64,000 nt of DNA from JBJMQS01 sp045802605 (GTDB lineage Bacteria > Planctomycetota > Planctomycetia > Gemmatales > Gemmataceae): NCBI GenBank assembly GCA_045802605.1, contig JBJMQS010000056.1, positions 248,001-312,000 on the forward strand. Direction: 5' to 3'. Below, in pieces: positions 43,383 to 52,528 of the stretch (position 1 is its first letter; every line of letters starts with the position of its first letter). The notes under the pieces are model-generated. The model was not told the origin of the DNA and ran no database searches. It saw nothing but the letters and a program-made list of their open reading frames with translations. Both the position numbers and the translations under genes were made by a program.

Positions 43383-44929
43383 GTACTGACCTTCTCGATC
43401 ACTGCAATATCACACAAGCCCCAGGGCGTTTCGCCCACCAGCTTGCTGATCCAACTGCCGTCCTTGCGTCGAAGGTCCGCCACCGGCGTCATCATCAAAT
43501 CCGGCGGCAACGCGAACTTCAACGCTTCCATCGAATGGCGATGCGTGAACAGCACCACCGTGCGCGGCCGAGTCAACAAGTCGGCGACCAGCAAATGAAC
43601 AAACTTGCTGCGGGTTGATTTCAAGTCATCGCGCTCGAGATAGAACCCCACTGAATCGCAATTGCGCGGATAACACACCACGGCCACGTTCGGATCAGCA
43701 CACGCCGCTCGGACCAGAGCCTCCTCGCGCAACGGCGAGCGCTCCGTGGCATACTTCGGGATCACAAAGAAATGCGCGGCACCGAAGAGTACGGCCCAGC
43801 TCAAGATGACCAATGAGCCGCGGGGTTTATCCTCGTCGTGCAACAACGCACCAAGTGCCAATGCCAACGGTGGAAACGCAGGCAAAATGTAAGTCGGTAA
43901 TTTCGAGCCCGACAGCGAGAAGAACAGCACGCAGAAGCCGCCGCAGATCAAGCAGTACGCAAGTTCCGGCGACCGCTGAGTCGCATCCGCACCGAAGAGC
44001 GACTTGATCGCCGGCCACAGCCACAAAGTGGCCGGCATCAGGCCGAACAACAAAATCGGTCCGTAGTACCACACCGGCTGTAGATGATCGAAGGGCGTCA
44101 AGAACCGCTCGACGTTGTGTTGCCAGAAGAAGTACTTCAAGAATCCCGGCTGGCGAAGTGAAATCAGAACGTACCACGGCAAATTGATTGCGAGAACGAC
44201 GCTGGCTAATGCAGCCATCGCTCGAATATTCGGTCGTCTCGCCGAAGCGGGATGCAACATGGTCCAAATCGTGAGCGGCATGAGAACGAGAATTAAAGCA
44301 ATCGGCCCTTTGGTCAGGACGCCCAGCCCGCAAGCGACGGCGCACATCCAGCCGGAGTATCGCCCTCGATCGCGCAAATACGCGAATCCGGCGAACTGAC
44401 CTAGCACGACCCAACAAGTGAGCAAGCCATCGAGTGTTAATAGTCGGCCAATTCCCACCAAGCCGGGCATGACGGAAAGTAGCAGTGCCCCTCGCATCGC
44501 ACGTCGCTCGCCGAGGAAGCGACACCCAAACAAATACGTCGCCAGGATGCAACCATGAACCGCCAATGCGGGGACTAACCGGGCCGAAGCCGCGCTCACG
44601 CCGAACAGTTTGAAGCTCAGGGCGACGAGCCAATACATCAACGGCGGCTTGTCGAGGTACGGCTCGGACTGCAAGTGCGGCACTACCCAATCGCCGCGCA
44701 CGAGCATCTCGCGCGGAATCTCGGCATAGCGTCCTTCATCCGGTTCGAGCAGATGGAAGCCGAGGCAGGGATAGAGCAAAAGCGCTGGCAGAATCACAAG
44801 CAGCGCCAGTGACGCCACCCGTGGCGGTTCACCGGCTGATGATTGCCCAGGGAAGAGCGTGCGCGACCACACGAGCCGCAACGCAGGCACAAGAGCCGTG
44901 GGCCAAGTTGTGCCTGTGCCTACCATCAT
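43367..44929 (-). CDS. ArnT-like GT39-family glycosyltransferase
   Basis: A 520-residue polytopic enzyme with about ten membrane helices. LEPDEGRYAEIPREM is the first periplasmic loop with the catalytic Asp-Glu of the PMT/ArnT superfamily. Members transfer a sugar from a polyprenyl phosphate carrier to a protein, lipid A or other acceptor on the outside. The start overlaps the stop of the GT2 gene (ATGA), so it is the third gene of a glycosyltransferase operon. The last residues overlap a repeat arm, so the C-terminus may have been altered by it. Confidence 0.9.
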   Translation of the reverse strand: MMVGTGTTWPTALVPALRLVWSRTLFPGQSSAGEPPRVASLALLVILPALLLYPCLGFHLLEPDEGRYAEIPREMLVRGDWVVPHLQSEPYLDKPPLMYWLVALSFKLFGVSAASARLVPALAVHGCILATYLFGCRFLGERRAMRGALLLSVMPGLVGIGRLLTLDGLLTCWVVLGQFAGFAYLRDRGRYSGWMCAVACGLGVLTKGPIALILVLMPLTIWTMLHPASARRPNIRAMAALASVVLAINLPWYVLISLRQPGFLKYFFWQHNVERFLTPFDHLQPVWYYGPILLFGLMPATLWLWPAIKSLFGADATQRSPELAYCLICGGFCVLFFSLSGSKLPTYILPAFPPLALALGALLHDEDKPRGSLVILSWAVLFGAAHFFVIPKYATERSPLREEALVRAACADPNVAVVCYPRNCDSVGFYLERDDLKSTRSKFVHLLVADLLTRPRTVVLFTHRHSMEALKFALPPDLMMTPVADLRRKDGSWISKLVGETPWGLCDIAVIEKVSTKSQN

Positions 44930-45993
44930 TCATCCTCGTTCCCAGGTACCGCTTGGGAACGCACGAGATCACCAGGCATCATCGCCCAGGCCCGCAAGCG
45001 GCCGCAGAGCCAAGGGGTGAGCCGCCCCTCTTGCCAGCGGCGCAGCGCCTTCGCCAAGACCACGGCCCCATGTCGAAGCAATTCTGACGGCCGGCCTGAC
45101 TGGTTTCGCCAGAAGAGGCGCTCTTCGTTACACGATTGCCGTTCGAGCAATCGCCCTCGTGGGGGCCCGTACGTCGATGAGCCACGATGCAGCACTCGAC
45201 TCGTGGGCACGAATTCGATTCGATAGCCCGCTCGCCGCAGCCGACACGACAAATCCACATCTTCAAAGTGGGAGCCGAACGACTCGGGAAAGCCTCCGAC
45301 CTCGAGTACGGCGTCGCGCCGGTAGAACGCACCGCAGGCGCTGGCCCCCGCAACTGAACCCGGTTGCTGAAATGCGGATTCGTGTTGACCCCGCCCGCGC
45401 GGCTGCGCGAAGCCACCAGCGTCGTACGTATCGCCGGCACTATCGATCACATCACCGGACCAGCGCAAGACGAGCGGCGCGACCGCCGCCACGTGCGGAT
45501 CGGCAAATGCCGCTAGCGCGGGTGCGGCCCAGCCCGCTGTGACCTCAGCGTCATCATTGAGCAGTTGAACAATGGGAGCACTGGCCGCGCGAATGCCATA
45601 ATTCGCGGCGACACAGAATCCGCGAGATTGATGGAAGCGATGAATGATAACGCCCGGAAACTCCTTTGCCACGCGACTCGCCGATGAGTTAAGTGAGCCA
45701 TCATCGATTACTAAAATCTCAATTGCGCTATCACCACACCCAGTCCAATTGTCCTCTCCCCCCGCCGTCCGGTCCCCTCCCCCCCTGTGGGGGAGGGTTA
45801 GGGTGGAGGGTTGGAGCACGCTAGGACTCAATCCCCCACCCCCACCCTCCCCCACAAGGGGGGAGGGAGCAAAACGGTTGGAGGAGGGCGCACAACCCGG
45901 CGCAAATTTTCGAATCGACTGCAAACACAGTCGCAGCAATTCCACCCGTTTGTGGCAGGGAATAACGATCGAAAGAACCGGCAAGATGCTCAC
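44926..45993 (-). CDS. GT2-family glycosyltransferase with in-frame repeat insert
   Basis: A 355-residue GT-A enzyme. LSIVIPCHKRVELLRLCLQS (strand 1 and helix), then IEILVIDDGS (metal/nucleotide motif), LLNDDAEVT (DxD-like) and GSHFEDVDLSCRLRRAGY (acceptor site ED) are canonical. Residues near 33-88 are extra and contain SPLVGEGGGGG and TLPHRGGG, the translation of a palindromic repeat, inserted between the first helix and the nucleotide-binding strand. The frame is intact. The enzyme transfers an unknown sugar to a glycan, probably rhamnan- or capsule-like. Second gene of a three-gene operon. Confidence 0.85.
   Translation of the reverse strand: MSILPVLSIVIPCHKRVELLRLCLQSIRKFAPGCAPSSNRFAPSPLVGEGGGGGLSPSVLQPSTLTLPHRGGGDRTAGGEDNWTGCGDSAIEILVIDDGSLNSSASRVAKEFPGVIIHRFHQSRGFCVAANYGIRAASAPIVQLLNDDAEVTAGWAAPALAAFADPHVAAVAPLVLRWSGDVIDSAGDTYDAGGFAQPRGRGQHESAFQQPGSVAGASACGAFYRRDAVLEVGGFPESFGSHFEDVDLSCRLRRAGYRIEFVPTSRVLHRGSSTYGPPRGRLLERQSCNEERLFWRNQSGRPSELLRHGAVVLAKALRRWQEGRLTPWLCGRLRAWAMMPGDLVRSQAVPGNEDE
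45774..45870. repeat. In-frame palindromic repeat inside the GT2 gene
   Basis: Arms near 45774-45814 (GTGGGGGAGGGTTAGGGTGG inside) and 45830-45870 (CCACCCTCCCCCACAAGG inside). G/C-homopolymer-rich. The minus-strand frame stays open through it. Confidence 0.75.
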
Positions 45994-47036
45994 GGCAATG
46001 AATCGACAGTGAGCGAGCGTGCGGCCGCCAGAAGCACGGCGCGTGCACGCACCGACCGGCTGCGGATGAGATCGTCAACGAGTCGTTGCAAACGGAAAAA
46101 ATGTTCAGCGTCGGCGACGCGACCACGAATCCGTGACCAGAGGCCACGCAGTCGAGCTTCGCTTCGAACTACCCGGCCGAGCAGACGGAATTGCCACTTC
46201 GGCCAGTGCTTGGCTGCGTAGGTCAGGAGGGCATGCCGAGTGATGAGCCGCATCGGCGCGGGTACACTTCGCAAATGCAATGGATGGTCGTGGCGAACTT
46301 GCAAAGCGGGCTCGAACCAGACGGTCCAACCGATGGCCCGGGCCCGGCGGCACAGATCAACGTCCTCGTAATAGAGGAAGAAGTCTTCATCGAATCCATT
46401 CAGTTCCATCCAGCAACTGCGGCGCACGAGCAAGCAGCAACCCGTGACCCATGGCACCGCGGCCGCTTCGCTTGATTTGATGCGGCAGCGACGAGTGGGC
46501 CTGGATCGGATCATCCCGCCGACGACATTTGCGAGCGTGGGAAATGGTCCAGCCGATGGCTGCGGCGTTCCGTCGGCGTGCCGCAATTCGAAGCCGATGA
46601 CGCCGACGTTGGGGTCTTTTTCCGCGATCTGTTCCGCGGCGACGAGCACTTTGTCAACAAACTCGTCGGGCACATGCATGTCGGGATTGAGCAGCAAGAG
46701 CCACTGTCCGTGACTGGCTTGGCAGCCTTCATTGACCGCGCGGGCGAACCCGCGGTTACAGCCCAGGCTATGAACGGAGATGCCGGCCCGGCCCGCGGCC
46801 CAATGCCGGAGTGTTTTGGGATTAGCGTCGTTATCGACGACGACCACCTCGGCCATGCCACTGCGAACGGCATCCGAGTGATCGAGTTGTTCGCAAAGCG
46901 AGATGGATTCGTCGGGACGGCGATAGTTGACCACGATCACCGACAGCGCGGTGGTGGCCGGTGCCGCGGCGCGCGGATGGGGCCGCGTGGCGGGGATTTC
47001 CGGTGCAATCACAAGTGGCTCTAAACGACGGGGCAC
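45990..47036 (-). CDS. GT2-family glycosyltransferase (rhamnosyltransferase-like)
   Basis: A 348-residue GT-A enzyme. LSVIVVNYRRPDESISL, VVVVDNDA, GFARAVNEG, LLNPDMHV (DxD equivalent) and LYYEDVDLCRRARAIGW are the family landmarks, in the order seen in RfbF-type rhamnosyltransferases. A long basic C-terminal tail follows the catalytic domain. First gene of the operon with the next GT2 and the GT39 gene, each overlapping by four bases. It probably adds a sugar to a surface glycan or cell-wall polymer. Confidence 0.9.
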   Translation of the reverse strand: MPRRLEPLVIAPEIPATRPHPRAAAPATTALSVIVVNYRRPDESISLCEQLDHSDAVRSGMAEVVVVDNDANPKTLRHWAAGRAGISVHSLGCNRGFARAVNEGCQASHGQWLLLLNPDMHVPDEFVDKVLVAAEQIAEKDPNVGVIGFELRHADGTPQPSAGPFPTLANVVGGMIRSRPTRRCRIKSSEAAAVPWVTGCCLLVRRSCWMELNGFDEDFFLYYEDVDLCRRARAIGWTVWFEPALQVRHDHPLHLRSVPAPMRLITRHALLTYAAKHWPKWQFRLLGRVVRSEARLRGLWSRIRGRVADAEHFFRLQRLVDDLIRSRSVRARAVLLAAARSLTVDSLP

Positions 47037-47137
47037 GGCCGGGGGATCCTTCCACTGCGGCGGGGCACGTCCATGTGAGCGAAAGTATAAGCCAAGTGCA
47101 AGAAAAGACGCAATCCCGATACGCCATCAGCAAACGA

Positions 47138-47623
47138 TCAACGCCGCCGGCACTTCGGTGGACTCAAGACTTCGAACAAGATAATGGCCGATGCGAGCGA
47201 CTTGCGGTGCCGCAACAGGGCCAGCGCCGGGGCGACAGTCCGCGACGGCGTCGTGCCGGTTTCCTTGGGGATCATGGCCGTTACCCGTTGCGCGGGCGCG
47301 TCGGAAAAGGCCTGGCGTGGGCGTTCCACGACCTTGGGCGCTGAGAGCACTGGCTTTGGCCGGACGACCACGGGCCGAGGCGGCACCACGATGACGGGTC
47401 GTGGCGTCGACTTCGGCTCAGGCTGGGCGGTTTCGTCGGCGGCCGCAGTCGCCTTTTCGCGACGCAGCCGTTCGATCTCTTCGAGGAAGCGGTCGAGCTC
47501 GGTGCCGCGTTGACCGGCCGGTTTTTGGTTCGGCTTCGTCTCCGCCTCTTCGCGCGCTTTCAGGATCGCGCTGATGGCGTAGATGATCATCACAACAACT
47601 GGAATGATCCATTCCACAATCAA
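47138..47623 (-). CDS. Small membrane-anchored protein downstream of floA
   Basis: A 161-residue protein with one N-terminal membrane helix (MIVEWIIPVVVMIIYAIS), a charged coiled coil (LDRFLEEIERLRREKA), a Pro/Val-rich linker (RPVIVVPPRPVVVRPKPV) and a short globular end. Function unknown. It starts 44 bases after the floA stop on the same strand, so it is probably part of the NfeD-floA operon and may help organise membrane domains. Confidence 0.7.
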   Translation of the reverse strand: MIVEWIIPVVVMIIYAISAILKAREEAETKPNQKPAGQRGTELDRFLEEIERLRREKATAAADETAQPEPKSTPRPVIVVPPRPVVVRPKPVLSAPKVVERPRQAFSDAPAQRVTAMIPKETGTTPSRTVAPALALLRHRKSLASAIILFEVLSPPKCRRR

Positions 47624-47667
47624 TCTCCTAAACTCGCAATCCGAACCTCGAACTCATCTCTCGATTT

Positions 47668-48732
47668 TCATCCGGAGACCGGTCGGTCGTTTCGCTCCGG
47701 CTTCGCGCTGCCAGCGATTGCACCGCGCATCTCGGTGTCGGCCAGCAGATTTTTCATGTTGTAATAGTCCATCACGCCCAGCCGGCCGGAGCGGAAGGCG
47801 TCGGCCAGTGCTTGCGGCACTTGGGCTTCCGCTTCGACCACCTTCGCGCGATTTTCCTGCACGAGCGCCTGCATTTCCTGCTCGCGGGCCACGGCGGCTG
47901 CACGCCGCTTCTCGGCATCGGCCTGGGCCACGCGCAAGTCGGCGGCTGCTTGATCACCTTGCAGCTTCGCGCCGATGTTTTCGCCGACTTCGATGTCGGC
48001 CATGTCCACGGAGACAATCTCGAACGCCGTCTGCGAATCGAGCGAGCTATGCAACACTGTCTGCGTGATGGTACTCGGATTGGCGAGCACTTCCTTGTGA
48101 TCGTGCGCGGAGCCGATCGCTTTGACGATCCCCTCGCCCACGCGCGCGATGATAGTCTCTTCGGTCGCACCGCCGACGAGGCGATCGAGCCTCGTCCGCA
48201 CGGTCACGCGGGCCTTAGCGCGGAGCTGAATGCCGTTGCGGCACACCGCGTCGAGGAACTGCCGGCCCTTCGCGGGATCCGGGCAATCGATGACCTTCGG
48301 GTTCACGCTGGTCTTCACGGCATCAAGACAATCGCGGCCGGCGAGGTCGATGGCGGCCGCGGTCTTCCATGGCAGATCAAGCCCCGCTTTATGTGCGGCG
48401 ATGACAGCGGTGGCTGTCTTGGGTACGTTGCCCCGAGCGAGATAATGCGCTTCGAGGTCCGCGGTTTCGACTTTGACGCCGGCTTGCACTAGCGCGATTT
48501 TCTGGCGGACGATCATGTTGTAATCGACCTGCCGGAACTTCATGCCGACAAGGTCGAGGATGCCGATCTTGGCGTTGGTCAGCTTGCTCTGCAGCCAGAG
48601 CCGAAAGAAGCTGAAGAACACGATCAGCATCACGAAGCCGATAACGACAGCCAACACAATTAGGCCAAGGACCTTGTAGTCCTTGAGCCATTCGGGCGGG
48701 TCATTGGCAGCGGCGAGCAAACTTAGCGACAT
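47668..48732 (-). CDS. floA: Flotillin-like protein FloA
   Basis: A 354-residue FloA (UPF0365/YqfA). One membrane helix near residues 22-44, then FRLWLQSKLTNAKIGILDLVGMKFRQVDY, a prohibitin-type domain and a long Ala/Glu/Arg coiled coil (VAREQEMQALVQENRAKVVEAEAQVPQALADAF) that ends in a conserved YYNMKNL segment. Flotillins scaffold membrane microdomains. It follows an NfeD gene after 81 bases, the usual pairing, and is followed by the small membrane protein. Confidence 0.95.
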   Translation of the reverse strand: MSLSLLAAANDPPEWLKDYKVLGLIVLAVVIGFVMLIVFFSFFRLWLQSKLTNAKIGILDLVGMKFRQVDYNMIVRQKIALVQAGVKVETADLEAHYLARGNVPKTATAVIAAHKAGLDLPWKTAAAIDLAGRDCLDAVKTSVNPKVIDCPDPAKGRQFLDAVCRNGIQLRAKARVTVRTRLDRLVGGATEETIIARVGEGIVKAIGSAHDHKEVLANPSTITQTVLHSSLDSQTAFEIVSVDMADIEVGENIGAKLQGDQAAADLRVAQADAEKRRAAAVAREQEMQALVQENRAKVVEAEAQVPQALADAFRSGRLGVMDYYNMKNLLADTEMRGAIAGSAKPERNDRPVSG

Positions 48733-48813
48733 TGCAAATCCCTTCTAGGGAGAGGTCTAATAAGTAATTCGGGCCGGTGATCGTTGTATTTAACCACCTA
48801 ACAACCGAACCAG

Positions 48814-49344
48814 CTAGCTTCCCAGGTCATTCAGATCGATGTCCTTCAAATCAGCAGGTTCGGATTCCCGGACCACAACCCGGCCGGCCCTGACGTCGAT
48901 ACAGCGTACCCATGCACCAGCGAGGACCATCATTCCTTCGCTCACGACATCGACCCGTTTGCCATCAAATTGGACGGCTCCTGCGGGCCGGAGGTCGGAG
49001 AGCGCCTTGCCGTGCCGGCCCCGCAAGGCTTCGAGTTCCAGATTGACCGGCATGTTGGCGAGCGTGGCATCTTCGTCCGCACCGGGTTGGATTAGCCGCC
49101 GCCCGATTGTCGTCCGCGGCCAAAGTTGCGCCATGGCGTAAATCAAGGATGGTATCGCCAGGAAGACAACCACCACCATCACAACGCCGGTGGACGTGTC
49201 GCCGTACATGAACGTCATGACCACGCCGGCGGCGACGGCAACTCCGGCCAGCAGGAACAAGACGCCGCCGGTCGGGAAGAAGAGCTCCCCGGCCATGAGG
49301 CCCAGTCCCAACACGATGAGCAGGATGGCGAGATTCAGGTCCAT
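48814..49344 (-). CDS. NfeD-family membrane protein (short form)
   Basis: A 176-residue protein with about four membrane helices (LAILLIVLGLGLMAGELFF, VLFLLAGVAVAAGVVMTFM and further) and a C-terminal OB-fold domain (FDGKRVDVVSEGMMVLAGAWVRCIDVRAGRVVVRE). NfeD short forms lack the ClpP-like protease part and work with flotillin-type proteins such as the downstream FloA. Confidence 0.93.
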   Translation of the reverse strand: MDLNLAILLIVLGLGLMAGELFFPTGGVLFLLAGVAVAAGVVMTFMYGDTSTGVVMVVVVFLAIPSLIYAMAQLWPRTTIGRRLIQPGADEDATLANMPVNLELEALRGRHGKALSDLRPAGAVQFDGKRVDVVSEGMMVLAGAWVRCIDVRAGRVVVRESEPADLKDIDLNDLGS

Positions 49345-49433
49345 ATGCAGTAGTCGATGGCTAGTGACCGCCGGTCAGTGATAATCTACAGCATTCGGGT
49401 GAAGCAAAACAGCATGGCAGAGGACCCAGACTC

Positions 49434-49901
49434 ATGCCCAAGAAAAGTGCCGGCTTATTGATGTATCGGCAAACGTCCGACGGACTGGAAGTGTTGCTGG
49501 TTCATCCCGGCGGACCGTTTTGGACCAACAAGGATGAGGGTGCGTGGACAATTCCCAAAGGCCTCATCGAAGAAGGCGAAGAACCGCTGGGCGCCGCCAA
49601 GCGCGAGTTTGCGGAAGAAACTGGCTGCGCCCCAACCGGCGAGTTCGTGCCACTGGATCCGGTCAAGCAAGCGGGCGGCAAGATCGTGCACGCCTGGGCC
49701 ATCCGCGGCAATTTCGAATTGGCCAACCTCAAGAGTAATTCGTTCTCGATGGAGTGGCCATTGAAGTCGGGGAAATACCAGTCGTTTCCGGAAGTCGATC
49801 GCGCGGGGTGGTTTTCGATGGAGGAAGCGCGGCGGAAGATTTTGAATGGGCAGTTGCCGCTGTTGGAGCAGCTTGAGCTAATTCTGCAAAAGCAGGATTG
49901 A
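49434..49901 (+). CDS. Nudix hydrolase
   Basis: A 155-residue hydrolase. The Nudix box is complete (G-x5-E-x7-REFAEETG), starting at residue 43 after WTIPKG. PGGPFWTNKDEGAW and the conserved WFSMEEAR are typical of the NTP pyrophosphohydrolase branch (YtkD/diadenosine type). It removes nucleoside diphosphate-linked compounds; the exact substrate is unknown. It stands alone, 86 bases before the BlaI gene. Confidence 0.93.
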   Translation: MPKKSAGLLMYRQTSDGLEVLLVHPGGPFWTNKDEGAWTIPKGLIEEGEEPLGAAKREFAEETGCAPTGEFVPLDPVKQAGGKIVHAWAIRGNFELANLKSNSFSMEWPLKSGKYQSFPEVDRAGWFSMEEARRKILNGQLPLLEQLELILQKQD

Positions 49902-49938
49902 CAAGAAACCGCCGACCGATCATTTTTGCAAAACCAAA

Positions 49939-49967
49939 ATTTGGATAACCAAAACTGGTTTCCAAAT
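49939..49967. promoter_or_regulatory. Operator-like dyad before the BlaI gene
   Basis: ATTTGGA(T)AACCA (49939-49951) / TGGTTTCCAAAT (49956-49967), 12-bp arms with one bulge and a 4-base spacer, 20 bases before the BlaI start. A second overlapping CCAAAATTTGG precedes it. Probable BlaI autoregulatory site. Confidence 0.65.
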
Positions 49968-49987
49968 CCACGGAAGGAGCTGCGGTC

Positions 49988-50371
49988 ATGGCGCGACCGG
50001 CGTCGAAGCATCTCACCGAGCGGGAGCTCGATGTTATGCACGTCTTTTGGCGGCGCGGGTCGGTCACGGCTGCCGAAGTCCGCGATGACCTCGCCGGACG
50101 GGCGCTCGATTTGTCGCTCGCCACCATCACCAACCTAATTCGCGCCCTGCACGACAAGGGTTTCTTGCGCCCCCTCGGCGACGAACGGCCCTGCCGGTTT
50201 GCGTCGGTGCGGAGTTACGAAGAAGTCTCGGGCCGACTGTTGAAGGATGTCGTCGATCGCGTCTTTGCCGGGTCTGCGGCCGACCTCTTGGTGCGTCTGG
50301 TCGAACAGCGAAAGCTCACCCCCAAGGAACGCGCGGTGTTGGAAGGGATTCTCAAAGGAGGCAAGTCATGA
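49988..50371 (+). CDS. BlaI/MecI/CopY-family transcriptional repressor
   Basis: A 127-residue winged-helix repressor. LTERELDVMHVFWRRGSVTAAEV, LATITNLIRALHDKGFLRPL and a C-terminal dimerisation part with LLVRLVEQRKLTPKERAVL are the family pattern. Repressors of this type are inactivated by a membrane metallopeptidase; here the M56 gene overlaps by four bases (ATGA), so the pair is a unit. GGAAGGAG is a strong ribosome site, and an operator-like dyad lies upstream. Confidence 0.94.
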   Translation: MARPASKHLTERELDVMHVFWRRGSVTAAEVRDDLAGRALDLSLATITNLIRALHDKGFLRPLGDERPCRFASVRSYEEVSGRLLKDVVDRVFAGSAADLLVRLVEQRKLTPKERAVLEGILKGGKS

Positions 50372-52398
50372 CCGAGTTTGGACTGGCACTCTTCACCGCG
50401 GCCATCCGCGTTTCGCTGCTGCTCGTGCCGGCTGGGCTGGTGATCGTGCTCCTGGCTCGGCGACATTCCCGCGCCGCCGTCCTCGCCGGCCTTTGGACAT
50501 TGAGCCTGTCGATGATACTTTGGCTCGTGGCGTTGTTGCCGGATTCAGTTTGGAAGATGCCGAACGCCAGAACCGTGACGGCTGCGGTGCCATCGGTCAC
50601 CATGACGACAAACGAAATGCCGGCACCGTCAGCCGGGCCGCGTTTTTCGCTCCACTTGCCCAGACTGGCCGAGTCGCTGCCGATCGCTCCCAACTCGGCT
50701 ACCAAGGCGGTGCCGGCGTCCGCGTGGAACACGTTGGCGATCGTCGTCTGCGTCATCACTGCGATCGCTACTGCTCGGCTAATTGCCGGATGGTTCGCCA
50801 TTTGGCGATTGAAGCGCGCTAGCCAACCAATCGACGATCCTGCACTGCGCCGGCTTGTCGAGGAACTGCGCCATTCGCTCGGATGTCGGCGAGCAATCGA
50901 GCTTCGCTCATGCTGGCTTGTGACCTCCGCAGCGATGGTTGGCTGGTGGTGGCCCGTGATTTTGCTCGCTGAACAACGGCATAATTGGGCCGCGGACGAT
51001 CTCAAGGCTGTGCTCGCACATGAGCTCGCGCACGCCCGCAATGGCGACTTCGCGGCCAACATCTTCGCCCGGGTTTGCTTGATCGTCCAAGGTTTCCACC
51101 CGCTCGTCCTTTGGCTCTGTCGCCGGCTTCGCGCCGAGCAGGAACTGGCGGCCGACGCGCTGGCGGCCTCTCATGTCGGAGGCCGGGACAGCTATCTCCA
51201 ATCCTTGGCCCGGCTCGCATTGCAAACAAAGCCCGCGCCGGCATTTTGCCTCGCGCGGTCCTTTCTGAACGATGGAAGTACTTTGCTCAGGAGAATCGCG
51301 ATGTTGAAACGGACTTCAACCGATCGAGTGCCCACACGTTGGACCGTGTTGACCCTGCGGGCCGCCTTGGTCGTCATCGCGGCGACCGCCAGTGCGGTTC
51401 GTGGCCCGGGGGAATCACCGGCTCATGACAAAGCGCTGCCGCCGCTGGAGCTGTCGGTGCTTCAGAAAGGAGCGCAGGGTTTTTGGGTCGTACGGCCTTC
51501 GGCCATGGCGAAGATGCCAGGAATGGACCTCGTTCTCGCCAGAATCCAAGAAAGTTTGCACAATGGGTTTTCCACCGCGACCGCATTCTTGGTGCCGATG
51601 CAGGATATCGATCAAATTGTTTTTTATGTGACGACCGACAAAGGGTTGTTTGGAAGCAAATCGTTTTCCCACGATAGCATCGCTCTCATTCGCATGGCCC
51701 ACGATTACGACTGGGCCGCGAAATTGAAAGCGATGCCGGCCCCTCTCAAAGTCGAGGAGACGCGCCCCGGCCATTTCAGCGTGAAGGCGCTGCCGTTAGA
51801 GGTCGGGGTCGGCGAGAAGCATTGGAGCACTCCATTCAACTTCCACTGCAGAGTCTTGGACGGCCGAACCATTACTTTCAGCGACGAGAAAGACCTCGAT
51901 TCGACTCCCGCAAACGTCCGCTGGGGTTGCGCGGCCGAATCGACCTCGGCGTGCGTCGTCCTCGGCATCGACAACCGCGACGGCTCACTCGGGAAATTCT
52001 TGGCCGGTTGGGGCATCTACGAAGACGTCGTAGGCCTTCCGCCACTGATCGCATGCGCCAACCATGCGGCCATCACGGTGGACAGCGCCGAGAACGCCGG
52101 CGGCACCCTCATTGTCGATTGTCGATCGCCGGCTGACGCGGTGCGAGCCCAAGAGGCGATCAATTCATTCGGCGAATTCGCGCGAATGGCCTCTACCACA
52201 AAGTTGAAGGACCGCGAAAAACTCTCCCGCCAGGCCCAATTCGGTTTCGAATTGATCGGTCAACTTGCTGAGCGTCATCCCATCGAGGTCCGCGGGACTC
52301 GGCTGAAATGCGTCGGGAAAAGCCAACTCTTATTCGCGGACGTGTTTCGTAACGCAATGGCACCGCTTTTCGACGACCCACCGGAGGACAAGAAGTGA
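50368..52398 (+). CDS. M56-family (BlaR1-like) membrane metallopeptidase with novel C-terminal domain
   Basis: A 676-residue protein. Membrane helices near residues 9-29, 40-60 and 124-148, the zinc motif HELAH near 218-222 followed by a conserved HVGGRDSY-like Glu/His segment (DALAASHVGGRDSYLQSLARL), and a fourth helix near 325-345. Residues 346-676 are extracytoplasmic; they do not contain the penicillin-binding SxxK/SxN motifs of BlaR1, so the inducer is not a beta-lactam as in BlaR1. The family cleaves the partner repressor when an outside signal is sensed. The C-terminal region is unlike anything I recognise. Confidence 0.88.
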   Translation: MTEFGLALFTAAIRVSLLLVPAGLVIVLLARRHSRAAVLAGLWTLSLSMILWLVALLPDSVWKMPNARTVTAAVPSVTMTTNEMPAPSAGPRFSLHLPRLAESLPIAPNSATKAVPASAWNTLAIVVCVITAIATARLIAGWFAIWRLKRASQPIDDPALRRLVEELRHSLGCRRAIELRSCWLVTSAAMVGWWWPVILLAEQRHNWAADDLKAVLAHELAHARNGDFAANIFARVCLIVQGFHPLVLWLCRRLRAEQELAADALAASHVGGRDSYLQSLARLALQTKPAPAFCLARSFLNDGSTLLRRIAMLKRTSTDRVPTRWTVLTLRAALVVIAATASAVRGPGESPAHDKALPPLELSVLQKGAQGFWVVRPSAMAKMPGMDLVLARIQESLHNGFSTATAFLVPMQDIDQIVFYVTTDKGLFGSKSFSHDSIALIRMAHDYDWAAKLKAMPAPLKVEETRPGHFSVKALPLEVGVGEKHWSTPFNFHCRVLDGRTITFSDEKDLDSTPANVRWGCAAESTSACVVLGIDNRDGSLGKFLAGWGIYEDVVGLPPLIACANHAAITVDSAENAGGTLIVDCRSPADAVRAQEAINSFGEFARMASTTKLKDREKLSRQAQFGFELIGQLAERHPIEVRGTRLKCVGKSQLLFADVFRNAMAPLFDDPPEDKK

Positions 52399-52528
52399 GG
52401 TGTGAATACGTCAGGAGGCCGTGACCTGACGAACTCCTCCGGAGTGTCACGGCTGGCCACTTTGGGAACGGCGTGCAAAGACACACGACGTGCCACAAAG
52501 TCCCTACATCTTAGAATTCGGGACTTTA

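Noticed and set aside
45774..45870. Possible frameshift or pseudogene in the GT2 gene
   Set aside because: The frame stays open across the repeat and all catalytic motifs are present afterwards.
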